A stretch of DNA of 64,000 nt from Virgibacillus ndiopensis (GCF_900187325.1 NZ_FZMZ01000006.1:496001-560000), one strand, 5' to 3'; shown: positions 27,817 to 40,091, numbered from the stretch's first letter. The notes: generated from the sequence alone by a model not told the origin. Made by a program: numbers and translations.

Positions 27817-30105
27817 TTGAATACACAAACTTATCCAGAAATGAACGATGTATTAGAGAACATTGCTGTTGTTGCGAAAAAATATCAACTAGATGCAACG
27901 AGCATCATTCAACAAATCAAACAATCCAATTCAACGAAGGAGGAGGCTAACCAACAAGCCTTATTCTATGCACTCAACAATATCGCAATGGATGAACCTG
28001 CTTGGACTTTTGTAGCAGCACGCATGTATTTGAATGAGTTGTATCAAATGGCTGCTGATAATCGTGGATATAGACCTGAAATAAAATATGGTGGTTTTTA
28101 TGAATTAATTAATACGCTTTCAGACAAAGGAATATATGCAGCTGATTTACGAAGTATTTATTCAAAAGATGAAATCAACGTACTAGAAAAGGAAATTAAC
28201 CCTGAACGTGATCATCTGTTTAATTATATTGGCCTTTTCCTGCTTGCGGATCGGTACATAACAAAAGATCATGATCGTAATATATATGAGCTTCCACAGG
28301 AACGATTCATGATTATAGCAATGACATTAATGAAAAATGAGCCAAAAGAAAAGCGGTTGGAATTAGTAAAAGAAGCATACTGGGCACTGAGCAATTTATA
28401 CATGACAGTGGCAACACCAACGCTCGCTAACGCTGGGAAAAGCTTTGGTCAGCTCTCGTCTTGCTTTATCGATACTGTCGATGATTCACTTGACGGCATT
28501 TATTTGAACAACTGGGACATTGCTAGACTGAGCAAGGATGGCGGCGGAATTGGTGTTTATTACGGTAAGGTACGTGCACTTGGATCGGACATAAAAAAAT
28601 TCAAGGGTAATTCGTCGGGTGTTGTACCTTGGATTCGACTTCTGAATGACACTGCAGTTAGTGTTGATCAGCTGGGACAACGACAAGGAGCAGTAGCTAT
28701 TTATTTGGATGTTTTTCATAAAGACATTATGAACGGATTTCTTGATTTGAAAACAAATAATGGAGATGAGCGACGTAAGGCACATGATATTTTCACAGGT
28801 GTAGCCATTCCGGATCTATTTATGAAAAAACTGCAAGAGGTCGACGAAAATGGTCGAAGTATTGGTGAGTGGCATACTTTTTGTCCACATCAGGTTAAAC
28901 AAATGATGGGATGGAAGGACAAAAACGGTACCCCTCTTGGACTCGAGGATTATTACGATGAAATAGGTGATAACTATTTCACTGAAAAGTACGAAGAAGC
29001 TGTTAACCATCCGCTTTTACCAAGAAAAACGTATCGTGCGATGGATATTATGGCGAGGATTATGGTTGCACAATTAGAGACTGGAACACCGTATATGTTT
29101 TACCGAGATGAAGCCAATCGTCAAAATCCTAACAAGCATGTTCGAGGTAGAGGACTTACCTCCATATATTGTAGTAATTTGTGTACGGAGATTATGCAGA
29201 ACATGTCTGCGACAACGATTGCGAAGGAATATCAGGATGAACAGGGGAATATTGTTATCATTCGAAAACCCGGTGATTTCGTCGTTTGTAATTTATCATC
29301 GATTAATCTTCCGAAAGCGATAGAAGCTGAAGCGTTGGAGCGGTTAATTCCTATTCAAATGAGAATGCTTGACAATGTAATTGATTTAAACACGATAAAA
29401 GTGGGACAAGCCCAAATAACGAATAAAAAGTATCGAGCAGTTGGTTTGGGGACATTTGGCTGGCATCATCTCTTAGCCCAAGAAGGGATCTATTGGGAAT
29501 CGGATCAAGCAGTAGAATTTGCTGACAAATTATACGAGGACATAGCATATTACGCGATTAAATCTTCAATGGAACTCGCTAAGGAAAAAGGAATGTACAG
29601 TGAATTTCTAGGTTCTGAATGGCAGACGGGAGCATATTTTGAACGAAAAGGATACGAAACTGAGCGCTGGAAGGATCTTCGAAATGATGTCGCTGAACAT
29701 GGAATTCGAAACGGCTGGTTAATGGCTGTCGCACCTAATTCATCTACAGCAAAAATTGGGGCTTCAACAGACGGAATTGATCCTATCTATGCAGTTGAAT
29801 ACGCGGAAGAAAAGAAGAATTTTAAATTTAAAGTCACTGCACCTGATTTAGATCATATTACGTATAATTACTACCGTCGCTCAAGACATGAGTTAGATCA
29901 AGTATGGAGTATTAGGCAAAATGCTGCCCGTCAGCATCATGTAGATCAGGCAATCAGTTTTAATTTATATGTTCGTCATGATATTAAAGCAAGAGATTTG
30001 TTAAACCTGCACCTAGAGGCGTGGAGTCATGGGTTAAAAACGACTTATTATGTAAGAAGTACATCACAATCAGAAATCGAAGAATGTGAAGCATGTCATA
30101 GTTAA
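27817..30105 (+). CDS. nrdE: Ribonucleotide reductase alpha subunit, class I
   Basis: Large catalytic subunit (762 residues from the TTG start) reducing ribonucleotides to deoxyribonucleotides. Key residues are visible: Cys216 (QLSSCF), the Asn454-x-Cys456-x-Glu458 radical site (SNLCTE), Cys491 (VVCNLSS), the PNSSTAKIGAS loop, and the C-terminal redox pair Cys757/Cys760 (CEAC). No N-terminal ATP-cone is evident, which fits class Ib-like enzymes without activity-site control. The TTG at 27817 is preferred because AGGGAGG (27802-27808) lies 8 bp before it. An ATG at 27841 is possible. Preceded by a B12 riboswitch and NrdR-box-like sites. Confidence 0.92.
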   Translation: MNTQTYPEMNDVLENIAVVAKKYQLDATSIIQQIKQSNSTKEEANQQALFYALNNIAMDEPAWTFVAARMYLNELYQMAADNRGYRPEIKYGGFYELINTLSDKGIYAADLRSIYSKDEINVLEKEINPERDHLFNYIGLFLLADRYITKDHDRNIYELPQERFMIIAMTLMKNEPKEKRLELVKEAYWALSNLYMTVATPTLANAGKSFGQLSSCFIDTVDDSLDGIYLNNWDIARLSKDGGGIGVYYGKVRALGSDIKKFKGNSSGVVPWIRLLNDTAVSVDQLGQRQGAVAIYLDVFHKDIMNGFLDLKTNNGDERRKAHDIFTGVAIPDLFMKKLQEVDENGRSIGEWHTFCPHQVKQMMGWKDKNGTPLGLEDYYDEIGDNYFTEKYEEAVNHPLLPRKTYRAMDIMARIMVAQLETGTPYMFYRDEANRQNPNKHVRGRGLTSIYCSNLCTEIMQNMSATTIAKEYQDEQGNIVIIRKPGDFVVCNLSSINLPKAIEAEALERLIPIQMRMLDNVIDLNTIKVGQAQITNKKYRAVGLGTFGWHHLLAQEGIYWESDQAVEFADKLYEDIAYYAIKSSMELAKEKGMYSEFLGSEWQTGAYFERKGYETERWKDLRNDVAEHGIRNGWLMAVAPNSSTAKIGASTDGIDPIYAVEYAEEKKNFKFKVTAPDLDHITYNYYRRSRHELDQVWSIRQNAARQHHVDQAISFNLYVRHDIKARDLLNLHLEAWSHGLKTTYYVRSTSQSEIEECEACHS

Positions 30106-30126
30106 ATTTTTTGAGGAGGTATACAA

Positions 30127-31173
30127 GTGATAACGAATGAACCAATAACAAGGATTAATTTACTAAACCCGGAATATCCTAATAAATCAACGGGACTCAT
30201 TAACGGAAAATCTTCTGGACTACTAAATTGGAATGATATTGCTTATCCGCAAATGTATGATTTGTATCAAGCATTGCTATCAAATTTTTGGAAAGCACAA
30301 GAAATCAATATGCAAGACGACATCAAACAATGGGACTTGCTGAGTGAAACTGAAAAGGATGTGTTTTTACGAATAAATACACAGCTGGCTCTTTTGGATA
30401 GTCTGCAAACTCCGACAATGAATCAAGTGATGGATTATGTTTCTGATTCCAGTTTTAAAGCAATTTTTGCAGTGATTTCCCAGCAGGAGGCAGTGCATAA
30501 TGAATCGTATTCGTATATTTTAAGCTCGTTAGTACCTTTACGCGAGCAAAATGAGCGATTTAACCAGGCAAAAAGCGATCCAATTGTTTTAAAAAGAAAC
30601 AAGTTAATATTAAGCAGCTATGATGATTTTAGAAATAATCCAACACCTGAAAATATATTTAAACTAGGAGTTAACTCTATTAATCTTGAAGGAATCTATT
30701 TTTATGCGGGATTTGCCTTCTTTTATAACTTAGCACGCCAGCAAAAAATGCTCAAAACAAGTACAATGATTAGTTATATTCAGCGTGATGAGATGCAGCA
30801 TACATATTTCGTGACGCAATTTATTCGGATTTTGCTGTCAGAGAATAAAGAGCTCAATACAGACGAAAATATCAATTATATTTATCAAACCATTGCGAAG
30901 GCAACGGAACTGGAGAAGGAATGGGCACATTATATTTTAGCTGATATTGAAGGAATTGATTTAGTTGAATTTGAGCAATATGTGGAATATCTTGCTAACA
31001 AGCGCTTACGCCAGCTAGGATTGAAAAATCTGTATGAAGAAAGAAATAATCCGATGCCATGGATTCACGTATTCAGTGATGAAATGATCAATGAAACCAA
31101 ATCCGATTTCTTTGAACAAAAAGCTCGGACTTATTCAAAAGTAACCCAGTCAAATGGGTTTGAGGAATTGTAG
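30127..31173 (+). CDS. nrdF: Ribonucleotide reductase beta subunit, class I (dimetal, Tyr radical)
   Basis: Ferritin-like small subunit of 348 residues that makes the Tyr radical. Aligning the motifs to E. coli R2 by eye gives metal ligands Asp91 (LLDSLQ), Glu121 and His124 (QEAVH), Glu188 (NLEGI), Glu222 and His225 (RDEMQH), and radical Tyr128. The set is therefore complete. The GTG start at 30127 follows GAGGAGG. It lies 21 bp after nrdE and just before the flavodoxin gene. Whether the cofactor is Mn or Fe cannot be read directly, but the flavodoxin partner suggests Mn (class Ib). Confidence 0.92.
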   Translation: MITNEPITRINLLNPEYPNKSTGLINGKSSGLLNWNDIAYPQMYDLYQALLSNFWKAQEINMQDDIKQWDLLSETEKDVFLRINTQLALLDSLQTPTMNQVMDYVSDSSFKAIFAVISQQEAVHNESYSYILSSLVPLREQNERFNQAKSDPIVLKRNKLILSSYDDFRNNPTPENIFKLGVNSINLEGIYFYAGFAFFYNLARQQKMLKTSTMISYIQRDEMQHTYFVTQFIRILLSENKELNTDENINYIYQTIAKATELEKEWAHYILADIEGIDLVEFEQYVEYLANKRLRQLGLKNLYEERNNPMPWIHVFSDEMINETKSDFFEQKARTYSKVTQSNGFEEL

Positions 31174-31178
31174 GTGAA

Positions 31179-31637
31179 ATGATGCGAATTGCAATTGTGT
31201 ATACTTCGGTGACAGGTAATACAAAGGAATTGGCTGAGTTAGTTCAACAAAGCTTTATAGCTCGTTCAATAGATGTAGACTTTTTCCCAGTGAACCAATT
31301 TCCGTTGGATAGCATTCTAGAATATGACGCCATTGCAATCGGAACTTATACTTGGGGAAATGGAATAATCCCTAAAGAAATGATGGATCTTTTTAAACAA
31401 ATTGAAGTGGTGGATACAACACATATAACTACTGCTGTATTTGGTACAGGTGACAGCTTTTTCCCATACTTTTGCGGTGCGGTCGATTTGTTCCGTGATA
31501 TGTTATATGTGCATACAAATTTAGCAGTTACGATGAAAGTGGAATTAAGACCACAGTTAGAGGATATTGCTAAGTGCTCAAGGTTTGTGGATTGTTTGCT
31601 GGAGCATGTTAGACAGGAATTGGATATTGTGGGATGA
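31179..31637 (+). CDS. nrdI: Flavodoxin, probable NrdI-type partner of the reductase
   Basis: A 152-residue flavodoxin with the FMN phosphate loop SVTGNT (9-14), the GTYTWGNG loop and the GTGDSFFPYFCGAV segment. It starts 5 bp after nrdF and so belongs to the operon. NrdI reduces oxygen to superoxide to assemble the Mn2-Tyr cofactor of class Ib enzymes. This protein is longer and more YkuN/YkuP-like than typical NrdI (about 120-135 residues), so it could instead be an ordinary electron-carrier flavodoxin; the NrdI role is inferred from position. Two adjacent ATG codons (31179, 31182) could start it. Confidence 0.72.
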   Translation: MMRIAIVYTSVTGNTKELAELVQQSFIARSIDVDFFPVNQFPLDSILEYDAIAIGTYTWGNGIIPKEMMDLFKQIEVVDTTHITTAVFGTGDSFFPYFCGAVDLFRDMLYVHTNLAVTMKVELRPQLEDIAKCSRFVDCLLEHVRQELDIVG

Positions 31638-31646
31638 AGTAAAATA

Positions 31647-31690
31647 AATAATCCCCCATGTGCTTTAGCCAGCCAGTGAGGGATTATTTC
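31647..31690 (+). terminator. Intrinsic terminator of the nrd operon
   Basis: AATAATCCC-C / GGGATTATT stem with a long loop. It lies between the convergent flavodoxin and pentapeptide genes. Confidence 0.65.
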
Positions 31691-31753
31691 CAACATTTAC
31701 GCAAATTGTTGTTTGTTAGCTTTTAGATTGTCCCTTTTTCTTAGACGTAGTTC

Positions 31754-32587
31754 TTAATACCAATGGTCCGGAATCCTTAAAGCAGGGGGTAATATTGTGT
31801 GAGCATCGCCATTCGCAGCGTTAACCTGTGCTTGCGTTAGAAAGATACTTCCTTCGAGATTGGCACCGCATATATTAGCATCCCTAAAGTCAGCACCGAT
31901 AAGATCTGTTTCTCTCATATCTGTATTGCTGAGGTCGGCCGCGATTAGAATAGCACCTCTCAAGTTAGCTCCTCTAAGATCAGCACCTATCAAATTTGCG
32001 CCAAACAGGTTACTTTTTCTATCAATTTTAGTTTCCTTATTTGGAATGGTCGCCCGAACTAACTCGCTTGTTTGTAAAAGTAAAGTATTAACACTAGCTC
32101 TATGTTCAGAAACATTAATGTCTAAAATAGATTTTGGGCTTAGATTAGTGAGATTTTCCGTTTCTTCTATAGCAATCTGTAAATCTTCATGAATCGAATC
32201 AGTATGTTCTAAATGCAGTGCTTCGTACAAAAAATAAAGCATCTCATGAAGCTGTTGCATAATAGGAAATACATTAAACATTTCCTTCGCTAACGCTTTG
32301 TCATTACGCCAATCGTTCCCATCATAAGTGACTTGAGATACTTTCTGGCCTGCCCCAAAACATTCATATACAGCACAACCTCGAAATCCTTTTTCTCTAA
32401 GATCTTTATGAATGCCACAGCGGTAGTCTGATTGCAAATTTGGGCAGGGAGTACCGCCATCTTTATTCAATGCAAAATCAGCAGATTTAGCATATGGCAA
32501 AGCCACACAGCACAAACCAAAACAATTTTCACAGTCCGCACTTAATTTATTTTGAATATTGTCCATGTCTGTTAATGATTGTGACAA
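31754..32587 (-). CDS. Cys-cluster (YkgJ-like) domain fused to pentapeptide repeats
   Basis: A 277-residue protein. Residues about 17-80 hold CENCFGLCC, then CPN, YRCGIH, RGCAVYECFG; this Cys spacing resembles the YkgJ/FliB-type zinc- or iron-chelating domain. After a helical middle, residues about 193-255 contain around twelve pentapeptide repeats of the A(D/N)LxG type (GANLIGADLRGANLRGA), which form a right-handed beta helix. The C-terminus is LRIPDHWY. No function is known to me. The TTG at 32587 follows AAGGAAG; an ATG seven codons further in is an alternative. It is a single-gene unit, convergent with the nrd operon. Confidence 0.72.
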   Translation of the reverse strand: MSQSLTDMDNIQNKLSADCENCFGLCCVALPYAKSADFALNKDGGTPCPNLQSDYRCGIHKDLREKGFRGCAVYECFGAGQKVSQVTYDGNDWRNDKALAKEMFNVFPIMQQLHEMLYFLYEALHLEHTDSIHEDLQIAIEETENLTNLSPKSILDINVSEHRASVNTLLLQTSELVRATIPNKETKIDRKSNLFGANLIGADLRGANLRGAILIAADLSNTDMRETDLIGADFRDANICGANLEGSIFLTQAQVNAANGDAHTILPPALRIPDHWY

Positions 32588-32684
32588 TATTTACACTTCC
32601 TTTAGCGATAAAATTACTTAACAATACTACTATCATGAGAAACAATGATTAACTTGTCAAGAATTTTTGCTATTTAAATTTTTC

Positions 32685-32713
32685 TTGAAACTATTTAATG
32701 AAACACTTACAAT
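32685..32713 (+). promoter_or_regulatory. Sigma-A-type promoter of the hut operon
   Basis: TTGAAA (32685-32690), a 17-bp spacer, and TACAAT (32708-32713). Transcription would start near 32720, giving a leader of about 155 nt before hutH. Confidence 0.6.
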
Positions 32714-32749
32714 TATATATAAGAATATTCTAATTTCTGAGGTGTTCAT

Positions 32750-32815
32750 ATGTTGTATAAATTCCATCAACATGTAACAAAAAATAAATTTTCACGAAGA
32801 GGCTTGGTTCTGTAA
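32750..32815 (+). CDS. Candidate 21-residue hut leader peptide
   Basis: ATG at 32750 preceded 5 bp upstream by GAGGTG; stop TAA at 32813-32815. The peptide begins MLYKFHQHVTK and so contains a His-Gln-His stretch. The last six codons lie in the left arm of the following terminator and the stop codon begins at the last loop base. A ribosome translating or stalling on this frame would therefore directly affect the terminator. It could instead be a chance frame. No hutP gene is seen nearby. Confidence 0.45.
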   Translation: MLYKFHQHVTKNKFSRRGLVL

Positions 32816-32828
32816 CCAAGCCTCTTTT
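32797..32828 (+). terminator. Terminator/attenuator in the hut leader
   Basis: AAGAGGCTTGGTT / AACCAAGCCTCTT is a perfect 13-bp stem with the loop CTGT, followed by TT and AC. It lies between the promoter and hutH (48 bp before its start), so transcription must read through it for hut expression. Confidence 0.8.
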
Positions 32829-32876
32829 ACTTTGTTCGCTTTATTATGATAAAGCGGTACTATGGAGGTGTAACAG

Positions 32877-34406
32877 GTGATAACGTTAACCGGTAAAACA
32901 TTGACCTTAGATGAAGTTAGACGAGTTGTTTTTGGAAAAGAAAAAGTAGCAATTGCACATGATTCTATTCATAAGATTAAATATAACAGGCAAACAGTAG
33001 AAGATTTGATTAATGCCAAAAAAACAATGTATGGCATAAACACTGGTTTTGGAAAGTTCAGCGATGTTGTGGTTGCAGAAGAGGATTTAGAAGAATTACA
33101 ACTCAATCTGATTCACTCCCATGCCTGTGGTGTTGGAGTGCCTTTTTCAGAGGAAATTAGTCGTACCATGCTGTTGTTACGCGCTAATGCTTTATCACGA
33201 GGCTTTTCAGGAGTGAGGCCAGCATTGATTCAGCAACTTGTGGCCCTTGTCAATGCGTCCATTCATCCAGTGATTCCTGAACAAGGATCGTTAGGTGCAA
33301 GTGGGGACCTTGCACCGTTATCCCATCTTACTTTGGCTTTATTAGGTGAGGGGGAAGTTTTTTATAATGGTACGCGATTGGATGCTTCCGTTGCACTAGC
33401 TGAAGCAGGTATTGCTCCACTAAAGTTGAAGGCAAAGGAAGGACTTGCTTTAATCAATGGTACACAGGCGATGACTGCTGTTGGTGTCGTTATCTATTTA
33501 GAAGTAGAAAAATTACTATACCAAAGCGAGCTGATTGCAGCGATGACGTTGGAAGGGTTACAGGGAATCATTGATGCATTCGATGCCGATTTGCATAAGG
33601 TGCGTGGTCATCAGGAACAAATCGATGTAGCTGAGCGGATTCGCACTATTTTATCCGATAGTAGGCTAATTACAAAACAGGGAGAATTACGTGTTCAAGA
33701 TGCCTATTCCTTACGATGCATCCCACAGGTATTGGGGGCATCATGGCAAACGGTTCATTATGCAAAGGAAAAATTGTTAACAGAGATTAATGCCGTTACA
33801 GATAATCCATTAATTTTCTCTGAAGATAACAAAGTGATTTCAGGTGGGAATTTTCACGGCCAACCAATTGCATTTGCAATGGACTTTATCAAACTAGGAA
33901 TCGCTGAAACTGCAAATATGGCAGAACGCCGTATTGAACGACTAGTTAATCCACAGCTTAACGATTTGCCAGCATTTTTAAGTCCAAATCCTGGGTTAGA
34001 ATCAGGTGCAATGATTATGCAATATAGTGCAGCTTCACTGGTTTCCGAAAATAAGACATTAGCCCATCCGGCAAGTGTTGATTCCATCCCATCATCGGCA
34101 AATCAAGAGGACCATGTGAGTATGGGTACAATTGCTGCAAGACACGCGCTACAAATGCTCACAAATACTCGTCGAGTTGTTGCGATTGAGCTTATTTGTG
34201 CGATGGAGGCTGTCGAATTTCGCGGTATAGGAAGCATGGCAACACGGACTAGGAATTTTTATGAAAAAGCACGAAATATCGTTCCTTCGATTACAAAGGA
34301 TCGTGTATTTTCGACAGATATTGAAAGGTTATCAGATTGGTTAAAGGATACAGCGGTTAGCTGTGTGGAACGAAATTATGTCAAAGGGGGAGTTTTTCAT
34401 GAATAA
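32877..34406 (+). CDS. hutH: Histidine ammonia-lyase
   Basis: First step of histidine degradation: histidine to urocanate and ammonia. It has 509 residues, the normal length. The Ala141-Ser142-Gly143 triad ([13 protein letters not shown]) makes the MIO cofactor. [10 protein letters not shown] contributes the active-site Tyr. The GTG at 32877 follows GGAGGTG by 6 bp. First gene of hutHUIG; its end overlaps the hutU start by 8 bp. Confidence 0.96.
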   Translation: MITLTGKTLTLDEVRRVVFGKEKVAIAHDSIHKIKYNRQTVEDLINAKKTMYGINTGFGKFSDVVVAEEDLEELQLNLIHSHACGVGVPFSEEISRTMLLLRANALSRGFSGVRPALIQQLVALVNASIHPVIPEQGSLGASGDLAPLSHLTLALLGEGEVFYNGTRLDASVALAEAGIAPLKLKAKEGLALINGTQAMTAVGVVIYLEVEKLLYQSELIAAMTLEGLQGIIDAFDADLHKVRGHQEQIDVAERIRTILSDSRLITKQGELRVQDAYSLRCIPQVLGASWQTVHYAKEKLLTEINAVTDNPLIFSEDNKVISGGNFHGQPIAFAMDFIKLGIAETANMAERRIERLVNPQLNDLPAFLSPNPGLESGAMIMQYSAASLVSENKTLAHPASVDSIPSSANQEDHVSMGTIAARHALQMLTNTRRVVAIELICAMEAVEFRGIGSMATRTRNFYEKARNIVPSITKDRVFSTDIERLSDWLKDTAVSCVERNYVKGGVFHE

Positions 34407-36051
34407 GGTTAAGGTTCAGGCGAAAAAAGGGTTGGAGTTAGAGTGTAAAGGTTGGGAACAAGAAGCTGCGTTACGGATGCTATACAACAATCTAGATTCA
34501 GAAGTTGCAGAAAATCCGGAAGAGCTTGTCGTTTACGGTGGCATTGGCAAGGCCGCTCGTAATTGGGAAGCGTTCGATGCGATTGTCAATACATTACGAA
34601 ACTTGGAAAATGATGAAACAATGCTCGTACAATCCGGAAAGCCTGTTGGTGTATTTAAAACACATAAACACGCCCCAAGAGTACTATTGGCTAACTCAAA
34701 TCTCGTTCCTGAATGGGCAAATTGGGAACACTTTCATGAACTTGATCAAAAAGGATTAATGATGTATGGCCAAATGACAGCCGGAAGCTGGATTTATATT
34801 GGTACACAGGGAATCTTACAAGGAACCTATGAAACTTTCTCTGCGCTTGCAAAAAAGCATTTCAATGGAACATTGCGTCATACGATCACATTGACAGCGG
34901 GACTTGGTGGTATGGGTGGTGCACAACCGCTTGCAGTAACAATGAATGAAGGGGTTGTTATTGCAGTAGAAGTTGATAAAAACCGTATCGAAAAGAGGAT
35001 AAAAACAAAGTACTGTGATGTAATGACCGACAGTATTGATGAAGCTATTGAACTAGCAAATGACGCAAAGAAAAATGGGAAAGCATTGTCAATAGCTCTC
35101 TTAGGAAATGCCGCTGCAATCCATCTTGAACTACTTAGCTGTAACATCGAAATTGATATTGTTACAGATCAAACGTCTGCCCATGATCCATTAAATGGTT
35201 ACGTTCCAGTAGGTTATAGTGTAGAAGCGGCGTCTAATTTACGTAAAAACGATTCCGAAGCATATACAAAACTGTCCCAAAAGAGCATGGCGAAACATGT
35301 AGAAGCAATGCTTGCCTATCAGAGCAGGGGTTCCATTGTGTTCGATTATGGAAACAACATTCGACAGGTAGCCAAAAATGAAGGTGTAGAAAATGCATTT
35401 GATTTCCCTGGGTTTGTTCCAGCCTATATTCGTCCGCTGTTTTGTGAAGGGAAAGGTCCATTCCGCTGGGCAGCACTTTCTGGTGATCCAGAAGATATTT
35501 ATCGAACAGACCAGTTAATCAAAGAACTTTTCCCAGCAAACGAGGCACTAAATCGTTGGATTGATATGGCTCAGGAGCAGATAGCGTTTCAAGGGTTACC
35601 CTCTCGTATTTGCTGGTTAGGTTACGGGGAACGGGTAAAAATGGGGCTTGCCATCAATGAGTTAGTTAAAAATGGTGAATTGAAGGCACCTATTGTAATC
35701 GGCCGTGATCACTTAGACTGTGGCTCGGTTGCTTCACCAAACAGGGAAACAGAAGGAATGAAGGACGGCAGTGATGCGGTAGCTGACTGGGCTATTCTGA
35801 ATGCATTGATTAATACGGCTGCTGGTGGATCATGGATTTCGTTCCATCATGGTGGCGGTGTCGGCATGGGGTATTCGCTTCATGCAGGTATGGTCGCTGT
35901 CGCAGATGGTACTGATTTGGCGAAAGAGCGATTGGAACGTGTACTGACCACAGACCCCGGGATGGGAGTTATCCGCCACGCTGATGCAGGGTATGAAAAA
36001 GCAATAGATTTTGCTGATGAACATGATATTCACATTCCAATGGAAAAATAG
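34399..36051 (+). CDS. hutU: Urocanate hydratase
   Basis: Converts urocanate to 4-imidazolone-5-propionate using tightly bound NAD+. Length 550 residues. [17 protein letters not shown] is the NAD-binding Gly-rich region and the conserved Cys-containing stretch [16 protein letters not shown] is near 435. The ATG at 34399 follows AAGGGGG by 8 bp and overlaps the hutH stop, which suggests coupled translation. Confidence 0.96.
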   Translation: MNKVKVQAKKGLELECKGWEQEAALRMLYNNLDSEVAENPEELVVYGGIGKAARNWEAFDAIVNTLRNLENDETMLVQSGKPVGVFKTHKHAPRVLLANSNLVPEWANWEHFHELDQKGLMMYGQMTAGSWIYIGTQGILQGTYETFSALAKKHFNGTLRHTITLTAGLGGMGGAQPLAVTMNEGVVIAVEVDKNRIEKRIKTKYCDVMTDSIDEAIELANDAKKNGKALSIALLGNAAAIHLELLSCNIEIDIVTDQTSAHDPLNGYVPVGYSVEAASNLRKNDSEAYTKLSQKSMAKHVEAMLAYQSRGSIVFDYGNNIRQVAKNEGVENAFDFPGFVPAYIRPLFCEGKGPFRWAALSGDPEDIYRTDQLIKELFPANEALNRWIDMAQEQIAFQGLPSRICWLGYGERVKMGLAINELVKNGELKAPIVIGRDHLDCGSVASPNRETEGMKDGSDAVADWAILNALINTAAGGSWISFHHGGGVGMGYSLHAGMVAVADGTDLAKERLERVLTTDPGMGVIRHADAGYEKAIDFADEHDIHIPMEK

Positions 36052-38260
<2,209 letters not shown>

Positions 38261-38264
38261 AAAA

Positions 38265-38288
38265 GGAGGCTGTTAATTAACAGTCTCC
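38265..38288. terminator. Hairpin between convergent hutG and hxlR-type gene
   Basis: GGAG-CTGTTA / TAACAG-CTCC stem lies 4 bp after hutG and just before the stop of the minus-strand gene. A run of A on the plus side gives T-rich ends for the minus-strand gene only. Confidence 0.65.
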
Positions 38289-38292
38289 CAGA

Positions 38293-38622
38293 TTACACTT
38301 TTTGTTCTTCAATATCGTCTAATGAGATCCAGTCTTCTGCCCAATTTTGGATTTCTTTAATGACTGGTTCTAGAGCTTTACCTTTTTCTGATAACGAATA
38401 TTCAATTCGAACCGGAAACTCAGAGTAAATATTCCGTTCAACAATTCCTTCTTTTTCTAACATTTTCAGTCTATCAGAGAGTAATCTTCCGCTGATTGGT
38501 AGGCCTGCTTCCATTTCTGAGAAACGTTTAGTACCGTTTAGAAGCTCAAATAAAATAAGCCCAACCCAACGTTTGCTCATTAGTTGCATAGCACTTTCAA
38601 AACGCGGACACAATTCTTTCAT
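38293..38622 (-). CDS. HxlR-family transcriptional regulator
   Basis: A winged-helix repressor/activator of about 109 residues. Cys5 (ELCPRF), the SKRWVGLILFELLNGTKRF helix region, ISGRLLSDRLKMLEKEGIV as recognition helix and wing, and the C-terminal EPVIKEIQNWAEDW helix are typical of HxlR. The conserved Cys could sense redox or aldehydes, as in other members. Target unknown. AGAGGTGG supports the ATG at 38622 over the GTG at 38631. Confidence 0.85.
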   Translation of the reverse strand: MKELCPRFESAMQLMSKRWVGLILFELLNGTKRFSEMEAGLPISGRLLSDRLKMLEKEGIVERNIYSEFPVRIEYSLSEKGKALEPVIKEIQNWAEDWISLDDIEEQKV

Positions 38623-38841
38623 GAAGACCACCTCTCTCTAGATATAGTAATTACGAAAAGTAACCTAATACAATCATAACATAACATGTCAATGGCGTAA
38701 AATAGTAATATAAATTGGAAGGTAATCCATGTGTTAACTATTTTGTTACACAATTGTAAAAATTATTTGGCTATTTATTAATTTTATGAAATAATAACGG
38801 TATACGAAATATTTTTTGATTACAAAACTGGAGGTAGAAGT

Positions 38842-40080
38842 ATGGTAGACCATCGAACACAGGAGAAATATGCAGAATTAGCATTGAAAACAGGTGTTAA
38901 CCTACAAAAAAATCAAGCTCTAATGATTAACGCACCTATTGAAGGCGCTGATTTCACTAAAATAGTCGTTCGTAAAGCATATGAATTAGGCGCTAAAGAT
39001 GTACATATTAATTGGGTTGATGATGAATTAACCTTATTGAAATATGAAAATGCACCAGATGAAGTGATTGCTGATTACCCAGAGTGGAAAGTGAAATTGC
39101 ATGATTCATTTGCAGAAGATGGTGCAGCGGTATTAAATATTCGCTCAACAAATCCGGATTTGCTAAAGGATATAGATCCATCCCGTGTTGCAAAAGCGAA
39201 CAAAGCTGCAGCAGAAGCAATGAAAAATTTTCGCCAATATACAATGAATGATCGTATTACATGGTCAATTATTTCCATTCCAACTGGAGACTGGGCACAA
39301 AAAATCTTCCCTGATAAATCGAAAGAAGATGCCGTTGCAAGTCTATGGGATGCAATTGTAAAAATTGTCCGTGTTGATAAAGATGATCCAATTGCTGCGT
39401 GGGATGCACATAATGAAACATTAAAGACTGCCCGTGAATTACTAAACAAGAAAAACTACAAAAAACTAATCTTCAAAGCACCTGGAACAAATTTAGAAAT
39501 GGATTTACCTGAGGGGCATATCTGGAAAGGTGGGTCCGCAGTTTCTGAAAAAGGGATTACATTTAATCCAAATATGCCTACAGAGGAAGTATTCTCTATG
39601 CCACACAAATATGGCGTTAATGGTACAGTTTCGAGTACAAAACCATTAAACTATGGTGGTAGCTTGATCGATAATTTCAGCTTAACTTTTAAAGAAGGAA
39701 AAGTTGTTGATTTTAAAGCAGAACAAGGGGAAAATACGTTAAAGCATTTGTTGGATACTGACGAAGGTGCACGAAGATTGGGTGAAGTGGCACTAGTACC
39801 ACACGAATCACCAGTATCTCAATCTGGTTTAATTTTTTACAACACATTATTTGACGAAAACGCATCATGCCATATCGCACTAGGGAAAGCGTATCCGACT
39901 AATTTAGAGGGTGGCGCTGCTATGGATGAAAACGAGCTTGATAAGCACGGCGTTAATGACAGCTTAACACACGTCGATTTCATGATTGGTTCCGAAAAGC
40001 TAGATATTGATGGTGTTAAGGAAGATGGAAGTACAGAAGCGGTATTCCGTAATGGAACTTGGGCTTTTGATATTAAATAA
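38842..40080 (+). CDS. ampS: Aminopeptidase, M29 family (AmpS-like)
   Basis: Cytoplasmic metallo-aminopeptidase of 412 residues. The start (YAELALKTGVNLQKNQAL) and the metal-site motifs are typical of thermophilic-aminopeptidase (M29) enzymes: GNTVSSTKP-like NGTVSSTKPL, the Glu of GENTLKHLLDTDEGARRLGE, HESPVSQSG, the acidic FYNTLFDENASCHIALG and the final HVDFMIGS. The RBS is GGAGG. It is a monocistronic unit with a strong terminator. Confidence 0.9.
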   Translation: MVDHRTQEKYAELALKTGVNLQKNQALMINAPIEGADFTKIVVRKAYELGAKDVHINWVDDELTLLKYENAPDEVIADYPEWKVKLHDSFAEDGAAVLNIRSTNPDLLKDIDPSRVAKANKAAAEAMKNFRQYTMNDRITWSIISIPTGDWAQKIFPDKSKEDAVASLWDAIVKIVRVDKDDPIAAWDAHNETLKTARELLNKKNYKKLIFKAPGTNLEMDLPEGHIWKGGSAVSEKGITFNPNMPTEEVFSMPHKYGVNGTVSSTKPLNYGGSLIDNFSLTFKEGKVVDFKAEQGENTLKHLLDTDEGARRLGEVALVPHESPVSQSGLIFYNTLFDENASCHIALGKAYPTNLEGGAAMDENELDKHGVNDSLTHVDFMIGSEKLDIDGVKEDGSTEAVFRNGTWAFDIK

Positions 40081-40091
40081 ATAAGATGTAA

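Noticed and set aside
32588-32876. A hutP gene before hutH
   Set aside because: No frame of suitable length (about 150 codons) exists between the pentapeptide gene and hutH.
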